Shown here piece after piece: positions 1 through 7,531 of a stretch of 64,000 nt of DNA. Origin of the DNA: JBJXGV01 sp046160485 (GTDB taxonomy: Bacteria > Orphanbacterota > Orphanbacteria > JBJXGV01); contig JBJXGV010000033.1 of NCBI GenBank assembly GCA_046160485.1, positions 8,463 to 72,462 on the forward strand, in the 5' to 3' direction. The first letter of the stretch is position 1, and each line of letters opens with the position of its first letter. The notes below the pieces were generated by a model. It ran no database searches, had not been told where the DNA came from, and saw only the letters and a program-made list of their open reading frames with translations. Made by a program: the position numbers and the translations under genes.

Positions 1-46
1 GGGTGAGACGTTACACTGTGCGCGTGTTGAGGCCCCCATCCCGCCG

Positions 47-1012
47 ATGAAGACGCGACTCCTCATCCTCGTGGTTGTCATTGCGCTTGTCGCGGCCGGC
101 GCGTGGTTCGCGCTCGGGCGGGGCGGCGCGGCGGAGGCGCTCCTCCTCTTCGGCACGGTCGAAGCGCGCGACGTGCGCGTCGGCTCTCTCCTCGGCGGGC
201 GTGTACTCGCGGTGCGCGTCGACGAAGGAGCGACGGTTGCGGCGGGCGACACCCTCGTCGTTCTCGAGCCGGATCTCATCGAGCTTCAGCTTGGCGAACA
301 GACCGCGGCGGTCGATCTCGCGCGGGCGGGGCTCGTGCGCGCCCAGACGGGGCCGCGCAGCGAGCAGGTGGAGCGCGCGCGTATCGAAAGCGACGCGGCG
401 GAGACGGAGCGGCGGCGGCAGGAGGCGCTTCTTGCGGGCGGCAGCGTGGGGCAGCGCGAGTACGATAACGCGCTCGTCAACGCGAAGGTCGCGCGCGAGG
501 CGTACCTCGAGTTGTCGCGCGGCACGCGCGCCGAGGAGATCGCGCAGGCCCGCGCGCAACTCGCGCGCGAAGAGGGCCGGCTTGCATACCTGCGGCGCCA
601 GCGCGACGAGGCCGCGATCCTCGCGCCGTCGGCTGGCGTCGTGCAATCGCTCGATCTACGGCCAGGCGATCTCGTGGCCGCGGGGCAGCCGGTCGCGCGC
701 CTCCTCGAAGCCGGGCAGGTGTGGGTGCGCGTCTTTGTGCCAGAGCCAAGCCTCGGGCTCGTCAGCGTGGGGCAGCGCGCGCGCGTTTCCGTCGACACGT
801 TTCCGGGGCGCGAGTTCGACGGACGGGTCGTCGAAATTCGTGACCGCGCCGAGTATCTTCCGCGCAACGTACAGACGCTCGACCAGCGGAGCGAGCAGGT
901 CTTCGGCGTGAAGGTCGTCGTCGATGAGGCGCTGGACCTGAAGCCGGGAATGGCGGCCGCGGTCGTGATTCTCGACGCGAGCGGCGAGCCGATCCGCGAA
1001 CCGAAGCTGTGA
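47..1012 (+). CDS. HlyD-family periplasmic adaptor (membrane fusion protein)
   Basis: Adaptor that would link the ABC exporter encoded immediately downstream to an outer-membrane channel. It is 321 residues, starting at ATG 47. One N-terminal membrane segment (about residues 4-24) is followed by a biotinyl-lipoyl half-motif (VGSLLGGRVLAVRVDEGATV, about 45-65). A long Arg/Glu/Ala-rich alpha-hairpin follows (about 80-190), then the second lipoyl half (ILAPSAGVVQSLDLRPGD) and a beta-barrel region. This order is the usual one for HlyD/EmrA/YbhG proteins. Its TGA overlaps the GTG start of the ATPase gene (GTGA), so translation is probably coupled. The outer-membrane partner and any regulator would lie to the left of the window; bases 1-46 hold no complete gene. 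Substrate cannot be told. Confidence 0.9.
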   Translation: MKTRLLILVVVIALVAAGAWFALGRGGAAEALLLFGTVEARDVRVGSLLGGRVLAVRVDEGATVAAGDTLVVLEPDLIELQLGEQTAAVDLARAGLVRAQTGPRSEQVERARIESDAAETERRRQEALLAGGSVGQREYDNALVNAKVAREAYLELSRGTRAEEIAQARAQLAREEGRLAYLRRQRDEAAILAPSAGVVQSLDLRPGDLVAAGQPVARLLEAGQVWVRVFVPEPSLGLVSVGQRARVSVDTFPGREFDGRVVEIRDRAEYLPRNVQTLDQRSEQVFGVKVVVDEALDLKPGMAAAVVILDASGEPIREPKL

Positions 1013-2049
1013 GGGGCGAGTCTCGCGCTCACGTGTCAGCCGCCGTGCCGGCGCACGCGGCCGAGCCATCCGAGTTCGGAATCGAAGTCGACGGCGTTTC
1101 GCGCTACTTCGGGAAGTTCCGCGCGCTCGACAACGTTTCGATGCACGTGCGCCGAGGCGAGATCTTCGGCCTGCTCGGGCCGAACGGCTCGGGGAAGTCG
1201 ACGCTCGTGCGAATTCTTTGCGGCTTGCTCACGCCGAACGCGGGTCGCGCGACGGTCGACGGTCTCGACGTCACGCGCCACTCCGAAGAGATCCGCCGGC
1301 GCATCGGCTACATGCCGCAGCGTTTCTCGCTCTACGAAGACCTCTCCGTGATGGAGAACCTCAACTTCTTCGCGACTGTGTACGGCCTCGAGGGCGCGCG
1401 GCGGCGCGAGCGCATCGATTGGGTGATCGACCTGACGCAGATCGCGCCGTATCGCGAGCGGCTCGCGGGGCAGCTCTCGGGCGGATGGAAGCAGCGGCTT
1501 TCGCTTGCGGCCGCGCTCATGCACGAGCCGAACGTGATCTTCCTCGACGAACCGACCGCGGGAATCGATCCCGTCGCGCGGCGCGAGCTGTGGAATCTTC
1601 TCTTCGAGCTGGCCGCGAAGGGGACGACGCTCCTCGTGACGACGCACTACATGGACGAGGCGGAGCGCTGCAGCACCGTCGCCTATCTCTATCTCTCGAA
1701 GATGCTCGTCGTCGGCAAGCCGGATGAGCTGACGCGCCTCGCGGAGGTGACACCCTCCGGTACGCGGCGCGTGGAGGCCGCGTGCGAGGGCGGCGCGGCC
1801 GCGGTGATGGGACACGCGCGCACGCTCGGCTACATCGATGAGGTGACGATCTTCGGGAATGCGCTCCACCTGCTCGTCGACGCGGATGTGGCGGATGCGC
1901 GCATCGTCGCCGATCTCGAAGCCGGTGCGCACGCGCGCGTCACCGTGCGCCCGATCGACGCCTCGCTCGAGGATGTCTTCGTGCGGCTGACGCGCCTTCG
2001 CGCGCTCCACGCCGAGGAGTCGAACTCGTTCGCGCGTGTGCGCGCGTGA
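1009..2049 (+). CDS. ABC transporter ATP-binding protein
   Basis: Nucleotide-binding subunit of an ABC-2 type exporter (YbhF/CcmA-like), 346 residues. Visible motifs are Walker A (GPNGSGKST), the signature LSGGWKQRLSLAAAL, Walker B with the D-loop (VIFLDEPTAGIDP) and the switch histidine in TTHYMDEA. The signature loop has W after LSGG instead of the usual Q, which is common in this subgroup. The C-terminal 100 residues form the small extra domain seen in drug and polysaccharide exporter ATPases. GTG start at 1009 overlaps the adaptor stop by 4 bases, and its own stop overlaps the permease start in the same way. This is a single ATPase, not the tandem form of YbhF. Confidence 0.93.
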   Translation: MRGESRAHVSAAVPAHAAEPSEFGIEVDGVSRYFGKFRALDNVSMHVRRGEIFGLLGPNGSGKSTLVRILCGLLTPNAGRATVDGLDVTRHSEEIRRRIGYMPQRFSLYEDLSVMENLNFFATVYGLEGARRRERIDWVIDLTQIAPYRERLAGQLSGGWKQRLSLAAALMHEPNVIFLDEPTAGIDPVARRELWNLLFELAAKGTTLLVTTHYMDEAERCSTVAYLYLSKMLVVGKPDELTRLAEVTPSGTRRVEAACEGGAAAVMGHARTLGYIDEVTIFGNALHLLVDADVADARIVADLEAGAHARVTVRPIDASLEDVFVRLTRLRALHAEESNSFARVRA

Positions 2050-3152
2050 GAGGTTTCGCCGCCGTTCTCAAGAAGGAAGTGCTTCACATGATGCGCGATC
2101 GCGGCACGCTACGGTTCGCGCTGTTGCTCCCCGCGTTCCAACTCATTCTCTTCGGGCTGATCGATACGAACATCGAACACGTGCCGACTGTCGTGTTCGA
2201 TCAAAGCGTTACGCAGGAGAGCCGCGCGCTGCTCGACGACTTCGAGAATTCGAGCGTGTTCGACATTGTGCGGCGCGTCGATTCGCGCGACGAGTTGCGG
2301 CACGAGATCGTCGCGGGCCGCGCGTCGGTCGGCATCGAGATTCCGCCGGACTTCGCGCGGCGACGGCTCTACGGGGAGCCCGCGGATTTTCTCGTGCTCA
2401 TCGACGGCTCCGACAACACGGTCGCGTCGCAAACGCTCGCCGCCGCGACCGGGCTTGCGCTCGAGCGCTCCGTCGAGGAACTCCTCGTCACCTCGGGCGT
2501 CCTCGAGCCGGCGCTCCGCCCGCATCCGATCCTTCTCTTCAATCCCGACGCGCGCTCGGCGCTTCTTCTCATCCCTGGGCTCATGGGGATTCTCTTGATG
2601 TTCTCGGGGACGCTTCTCGCGTCCTACGCGATCGTGCGCGAACGCGAGCGCGGCACGCTCGAGCAGTTGATGGTCACGCCCGTCTCGCCGCTCGGTGTCG
2701 TGATGGGGAAGCTGATCCCGTATCTGTTCCTCAGCTTCATTCAGCTCTTCGTCATCATATTTCTGATGACGCTCGTCTTCCGCGTTCCGATTCACGGAAA
2801 CGTGTTTCTCTTGGTCGGCCTCGCGGGGATCTACATCTTCGCGCTCCTCTCGCTGTCGCTGCTCATCTCGGCGACCGCGAAGACTCAGATCGAGGCGACG
2901 CAGATCGCCCAAACGGTGCTCCTTCCGTCGATCATGCTCTCGGGGTATATTTTTCCGCTCTCGTCGTTGCCGGGCCCGCTGCGGCTTTTCGCGCAGATTC
3001 TGCCGGCGACGCACTTCATCGCGATCTCGCGAGGCATTATCATTCGTGGCGCGAGCTTCAACGATCTGGCGGGGCACGTCGCCGCGCTTCTCGTGATCGC
3101 GACGATTCTGGTGGCCGGGAGCACGCGCGCGTTCAAGAAGACGATTTCGTAG
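2046..3152 (+). CDS. ABC-2 type transporter permease
   Basis: Membrane subunit of the exporter, 368 residues. One N-terminal membrane segment (about 20-38) is followed by a large extracytoplasmic domain (about 40-175), then five more hydrophobic helices in the C-terminal half. This is the YbhS/YbhR/YhhJ layout (ABC2_membrane_3). Conserved sequence includes the coupling-helix region ERERGTLEQLMVTP, a hallmark of the family. GTG start at 2046 inside the ATPase stop (GTGA). Only one permease gene is present, so the exporter is probably a homodimer of this subunit; E. coli ybhFSR has two. Operon of adaptor, ATPase and permease; the PAP2 gene follows 9 bases later. Confidence 0.92.
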   Translation: MRGFAAVLKKEVLHMMRDRGTLRFALLLPAFQLILFGLIDTNIEHVPTVVFDQSVTQESRALLDDFENSSVFDIVRRVDSRDELRHEIVAGRASVGIEIPPDFARRRLYGEPADFLVLIDGSDNTVASQTLAAATGLALERSVEELLVTSGVLEPALRPHPILLFNPDARSALLLIPGLMGILLMFSGTLLASYAIVRERERGTLEQLMVTPVSPLGVVMGKLIPYLFLSFIQLFVIIFLMTLVFRVPIHGNVFLLVGLAGIYIFALLSLSLLISATAKTQIEATQIAQTVLLPSIMLSGYIFPLSSLPGPLRLFAQILPATHFIAISRGIIIRGASFNDLAGHVAALLVIATILVAGSTRAFKKTIS

Positions 3153-3161
3153 AGGAGAGCG

Positions 3162-3767
3162 GTGACGACGCAGCACACGCCGGAAGAGGAAGCCGTTGTC
3201 GAGCGACGCGAAGAAGAAGAGCGCCGGCTCAGCCGCATCGGAACGCTCGGCGCGATCGACGCGGCGATTTTTCTCAAGCTCAACGGTCTCTATCACCACC
3301 CGGTTCTCGACAGCGCCATGAAGGCGTTGTCTCGCGTCAGCCTTCACGGCGAGATCTGGGCGGCGATGCTGCTCACCGGCGTGATCGTCGATCCCGACGT
3401 CGGCCCGCGCGCGCTCGTCGACGTGTCGGTCGTGATGATTCTCGTGACGCTCACGGTCAATTTCGTGCTGAAAAAGATCGCGCGGCGTCGGCGGCCGTTC
3501 ATCGCGCAGGTGAAGGCGGTCGTCGTCGGCCACCGGCCGTCGGACACGTCGTTCCCGTCGGGCCACACCGCGGCGGGCTTCGCCGGCGCGTGGCTCATGT
3601 CCTCGCACTTCCACGGCTGGGGCCCCGCGTTCTATTCGCTCGCAGCACTCATCGGCTGGTCGCGCATCTACCTCGGCGTGCACTACCCGGGAGATGTGGT
3701 GTTCGGCGCGGCGAGCGGCGTGGGGCTTGCGATGGCGTATCGCTGGGCGCTCGCTTCATTTTTGTAG
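3162..3767 (+). CDS. PAP2-family membrane phosphatase
   Basis: Probable lipid phosphatase of the type-2 phosphatidic acid phosphatase family (PgpB, undecaprenyl-diphosphatase BacA-alternative or lipid A phosphatase), 201 residues. The three catalytic motifs are visible: KKIARRRRP, PSGH and SRIYLGVHYPGDV (nucleophile His in the last). About five hydrophobic helices surround them. The first 30 residues are charged and look cytoplasmic. GTG start at 3162 with a good ribosome site (GAGGAG about 8 bases upstream), placed 9 bases behind the ABC permease stop, so it is probably co-transcribed with the exporter. Substrate is not predictable beyond a lipid (pyro)phosphate. Confidence 0.9.
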   Translation: MTTQHTPEEEAVVERREEEERRLSRIGTLGAIDAAIFLKLNGLYHHPVLDSAMKALSRVSLHGEIWAAMLLTGVIVDPDVGPRALVDVSVVMILVTLTVNFVLKKIARRRRPFIAQVKAVVVGHRPSDTSFPSGHTAAGFAGAWLMSSHFHGWGPAFYSLAALIGWSRIYLGVHYPGDVVFGAASGVGLAMAYRWALASFL

Positions 3768-3851
3768 GCGCCCCGGATCGCGTGTCGGATCGCTTCGGTC
3801 GTTGTCTTCCCCGAGATCGTGATCCCTAGAATCCCAACCGCGCGAGCTACG

Positions 3852-5279
3852 TCATCGCGTCACCACGAGCTTGGTCGTCGCCGTCACTCCGTTGGCGCGA
3901 ACGGAGACATAGTAGACTCCCGAAGCAATGCGTCGCCCGAGATCATCGGTCGTCCTCCATCTGACGCGGTCGGCGCCGCCTGCGTTCGACACTGCTCGAA
4001 ACACCCTCCGACCCTGGACGTCTACGACATCGATCAGTGCCTCTGAGGCGTTACCGCTCCGATATCGAATCTCAACTTCGGACGAGGTCGGGTTCGGAGC
4101 AACCCAGAGCGTCAGGGGCTCCCCCGCCGCGGTCGCACTCTCCTTCTTGGCCAGAGATTCCTCCGGCACGGGAACTGCGACCCACACACGTCGAGCGAAC
4201 TTCAGGACGCCGGCAGTGCGATAAATCGCGTTGACGGTGCCCGCGCGGTCCAGCGCTATGGACGTGGCCCAATACCCTCCGCCATCGCGAGTGTCCACGG
4301 TCTCCGGGGTCGTCCAGTCACCGCTTGGCAGCCTCTTCCTATACCTGAATTCATTCGGTCCGAACACGCCGGCGAATCCGTAGGTGACGCATGGTCTCCC
4401 ATGCGCATCGATTGCAACGGAACTCCCCATTCCGGCATAGCTGTAACCCCGATAGGGCGAGTCGAATCCCTCGCGGATCCAGCCGGCATCCGTTCTCCGC
4501 AAGTACGAAGCGAGAGTGGGGCCTTCGAAGAGCCTGTTCGCATAGGTAATGTGGGGAGAGCCTTCCTCGTCGATTGCCAATGACAGATCCTCATCCAGGT
4601 ACTGAAGGTCAGTGGCAACCTCTCTAAACCAGGAGCCGCCCTGCCGCCTTGCATAGCGAATCAGGTCCTGCTCCCAGCTGTACTCATAGTCCCAATAGGC
4701 GATGTGCACGTCGCCCTGAGGTCCGAGTCCTATTCTGCAATGGGAGAGCCCCGTGTTTTCAACATCGACCGCTTCGGTCAGCCATATCCCGTTGGACTTG
4801 CGTGCATATTGAATTCCGCCATTGCCAGCGTATGCAACATGGGGAGATCCCTCCGGACTGAGCGCAAGAGATCCGTACCGACCGGCACCGACCGTCTCGA
4901 AGGTCCACGCGCCCGCCGTTCGGGTGGCGCACTTCACAAACCCATCGGGTGAGTGGTAGAGGATCCTGGGCTCACCTCGACCATCTAGCGCCACCGTCGT
5001 ATACGCGCCCCAATCGGCGCTCGGCGCCACCGTCTCGATAGTCCACGCGTTGCTCGTCTTGCTCGCGTACTTCAGTGCGGCGCCGGACCCCACTGCGAGG
5101 TAACTGACGTGAGGCCGACCGCCAGAGTCGAGAGCAAGCGAAGGATAGAAGCGACCGCTACTTGGCAAGCTGTCGATCGTTTCGCTGACGAACCGCAATT
5201 CAGCAGATGCGGCTTGGGGCAGTAAGAGTGCTATGACGACACTTGCGAGGACTGCCAAACGGCATACTTGACGCTTCAT
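3852..5279 (-). CDS. secreted beta-propeller-like protein with FlgD-type C-terminal sorting domain
   Basis: Exported protein of unknown function, 475 residues. A signal peptide (residues 1-26, ending ASAE) precedes about seven imperfect repeats of 45-50 residues. Each repeat has a core like SLALDSGGRPHVSYLA... followed by LxYAxRxxxxW, which suggests a beta-propeller. After a short linker the last 75 residues are a FlgD-like Ig module (VAPNPTSSEVEIRYR, VVDVQGRRV, SGVYYVSVRA, ending VVTR), the kind used as a secretion/sorting tag in FCB-type bacteria. Codon use looks less GC-biased than the flanking genes. It is convergent with the PAP2 gene. The next gene upstream is a decayed secreted protein. 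The propeller gives no clue to ligand or enzyme activity. Confidence 0.85.
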   Translation of the reverse strand: MKRQVCRLAVLASVVIALLLPQAASAELRFVSETIDSLPSSGRFYPSLALDSGGRPHVSYLAVGSGAALKYASKTSNAWTIETVAPSADWGAYTTVALDGRGEPRILYHSPDGFVKCATRTAGAWTFETVGAGRYGSLALSPEGSPHVAYAGNGGIQYARKSNGIWLTEAVDVENTGLSHCRIGLGPQGDVHIAYWDYEYSWEQDLIRYARRQGGSWFREVATDLQYLDEDLSLAIDEEGSPHITYANRLFEGPTLASYLRRTDAGWIREGFDSPYRGYSYAGMGSSVAIDAHGRPCVTYGFAGVFGPNEFRYRKRLPSGDWTTPETVDTRDGGGYWATSIALDRAGTVNAIYRTAGVLKFARRVWVAVPVPEESLAKKESATAAGEPLTLWVAPNPTSSEVEIRYRSGNASEALIDVVDVQGRRVFRAVSNAGGADRVRWRTTDDLGRRIASGVYYVSVRANGVTATTKLVVTR

Positions 5280-5293
5280 CGTTATCTCCTCAT

Positions 5294-5655
5294 TTATCGC
5301 ACCACCGTCACTCTCTCCGTCACCTGATCCCCGTGAGGGAGTTCATTGCGTGTAAGCGTCGACGTGGATCTTTCCAGTCGCGAAGTTCACGGGATGAATG
5401 CGAGAGCCGTAACGGTGCTGGGCAGTCCTGTGATGGGAGGGCCGGTAAGAGTCTTGGTCGAGCGGCTAGTGTCGGTTCCGGCGTAACGAGAACCTCGTCG
5501 CCGCGGCTCGAAACATCGAGAGTGCTCTGGATCGTGGGGTATTCGGTGGGGACGCGGCGGGTCGTGGCCTTCGCAGGCACAGCCGAAATGACTGCGAACA
5601 GCACGAACCCGAGCAGAGCGACGTGAAGTGAGATGCCTCGATCCGAATGCCTCAT
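5294..5655 (-). pseudogene. remnant of a secreted beta-helix protein with FlgD-type tail
   Basis: Start at ATG 5655 with a ribosome site (GGGAGG) gives a signal peptide (MRHSDRGIS... ending VPAKA). The typical opening of parallel beta-helix proteins follows (RRVPTEYPTIQSTLDVSSRG, then DEVLV). The reading frame then degrades: the continuing frame runs into stop at 5320 without family-like sequence. Another frame carries PPITGLPSTVTALAF, a TGA near 5388, and then the characteristic end of a sorting domain, NELPHGDQVTERVTVVR, with TAA at 5294. So both ends of a secreted protein are present while the several-hundred-residue middle is missing and the frames disagree. I read this as an internal deletion with frameshift. 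A sequencing or assembly error could explain the shift but not the missing middle. Confidence 0.6.
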
Positions 5656-5817
5656 TCCCGGCCTCCCGTCCGAGACGAGTATCCATGACACGCGAGGAGC
5701 ATTGTGCTCCCGTGAGTCTGTGGCCGTCAATCGGAACTCCGGTGACTCGACCGGCGACGACGCGGATCTCGTCAATCGGGGGCACGACACCTGGATCTGG
5801 ACAGCGAGGGTTTGGCG

Positions 5818-7461
5818 CTATTGGCGCGAAACGGGTGCGAAGATCCACGCGATCGCGGCGCCGGTGCGGCGATGCGCGACGGTGTGCGCGAGCGCGTATT
5901 CGGGAGCGAATGCGGCTGCTAGCGCGTCGATGTCGGGATGGTGCGCATCGAAGAACGAGAAGTCGGTGACGACGAAGTCGTAGGCGCGAGACTTTACGGA
6001 TGCGATTTGCTCTGGGGTCCACGCGCGTGTCGCGTCGCTTTCGATTTGTGGCGCGGTGGTCGGGCGCGGCGCGCGCGGTTCGATCGCGGAGTGTTGCGCG
6101 AGAAAGTGGCGAAGGAGTGGCGCGTAGTAGTAGTACACCCGCGCATCGGGATGCTGTGCGACGAACGCCGCAACGCCGCGATAACCGGGATGCTCTTCGG
6201 GGCCGACGATCATCGTGTCTGTCGTGCGCGTCGCGGAAAGAACGGACACCGCGATCACGATGATTCCGGCTGCGACGATGAGGGCGGGCGCCGCACGTTG
6301 CGCGCGATTCGGCGTGCGGGCCGGTGCAGCGGTGTTCGCGTGGCCGCGCGTGCCGGAATCCGCGAAGGCCGCGAACGCGCACGCGCCGAGAATCGCGAGC
6401 GGGGGAAACATGTCGTTCTTCAGGTGAATGTGGACCCAGCTTTGCCGCGTGCTCATGAGAATCGCGACGGCGGCGTGAATCCAGAGGGGCGCGAGCGCGA
6501 GCGCGAATCGCGTCGACGGCGCCAACGGGCGCTTGCGCGCCAATGCAACGAGCGCGCGCACGATCGCCGGCGCGAACGCCGCGAAGCCGATCGCCGCCGC
6601 GATCGCGAACGCGGGCGACTGCGTGAAGAGATCGCGATAGATCGTGTGCCACGGGTGATTGCGGTCGGCGAGCACGGAGTCGCCGGCGCGCTGAAGAATC
6701 GTGCGGGCAAGGTGCAGCTTGAAGATTCCGGCGGGCCAAAGCGCCGCGACGAGTGTGAGTACGATCGTCGCGGCCAGGGCGTAGCGCGCGACAAGTTCGC
6801 GTCGCGGCAGTCGGCGCGCATCGATCGCGAGCGCGACGAGGAACGACGGCGCGAGGAAGACACCCAGCTCGCTTGTGAGGAGCGCAAACCCGGCGAGTGC
6901 GGCGGCAGCGAAGAGAGGCGCGCGCGCGGCGTGCGGCGGGCTGCCGGGCGCATCGCTCGGCGGCGGGGCGGCCGACACGTACCGCGCGAGCAGCACGAGC
7001 ACGCTCGTCGAGAAGAGCGCGTAGAGCGCGTCCCAATTCGCGCTGCGGCTGACGAACAGATGCACGGGGAGAAACGCGAGAAGCCATCCGGCGAAGAGCG
7101 CGGCGAGGAACGCGCCGCGCGCGTCGCGCCCGGCGAACGCGCCCCGCCGCACCGCGTGCTGCGCGAACGCGCCATGTTGCGTCTCGCCGCCCGAAGCGCC
7201 CTCGCGCCGCGCGCCAAGCGCAACCAGCACGCCGAACGCAACGACGACGCACGTCAGCGCCCCGCTCACGATCGAGAACGCGCACGCCGCGAGATCGCCG
7301 CTGCCGAACAACGCATTGTTCGCGAGGATCACATACGACAGAAACGGCGGGTGCTGCCGCCGCAGCGCGAACGTGTCGAACATGTCGAACGCGTTCGCGA
7401 TGACACCGCGTGCGGCCGCCATCTGCGAGGTGATCGCGTCGTACTGAAACGACTCGCGCAC
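5818..7461 (-). CDS. GT39/ArnT-like integral membrane glycosyltransferase
   Basis: Polytopic membrane protein of at least 547 residues with ten or more hydrophobic helices. It resembles the GT-C enzymes that move sugars from polyprenyl-phosphate donors in the periplasm (GT39, PMT/ArnT group). The first periplasmic loop has an acidic residue in FQYDAITSQM and the later HPPFLSY, which correspond to the family's catalytic Asp and KPPL regions. The start is a problem. GTG 7461 removes the expected first helix, which is encoded just upstream in the same frame (ALAALALLVFVPALALRIHP). That frame stays open to a TGA near 7605 but has no ATG, GTG or TTG. A rare start (for example CTG), or a sequence error near 7500, is likely. 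It lies directly behind aceE on the same strand. Confidence 0.75.
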   Translation of the reverse strand: MRESFQYDAITSQMAAARGVIANAFDMFDTFALRRQHPPFLSYVILANNALFGSGDLAACAFSIVSGALTCVVVAFGVLVALGARREGASGGETQHGAFAQHAVRRGAFAGRDARGAFLAALFAGWLLAFLPVHLFVSRSANWDALYALFSTSVLVLLARYVSAAPPPSDAPGSPPHAARAPLFAAAALAGFALLTSELGVFLAPSFLVALAIDARRLPRRELVARYALAATIVLTLVAALWPAGIFKLHLARTILQRAGDSVLADRNHPWHTIYRDLFTQSPAFAIAAAIGFAAFAPAIVRALVALARKRPLAPSTRFALALAPLWIHAAVAILMSTRQSWVHIHLKNDMFPPLAILGACAFAAFADSGTRGHANTAAPARTPNRAQRAAPALIVAAGIIVIAVSVLSATRTTDTMIVGPEEHPGYRGVAAFVAQHPDARVYYYYAPLLRHFLAQHSAIEPRAPRPTTAPQIESDATRAWTPEQIASVKSRAYDFVVTDFSFFDAHHPDIDALAAAFAPEYALAHTVAHRRTGAAIAWIFAPVSRQ

Positions 7462-7531
7462 GACGGGATGGATGCGCAGCGCGAGCGCGGGAACGAAAAC
7501 GAGCAGCGCGAGTGCGGCGAGCGCGCCCGCG

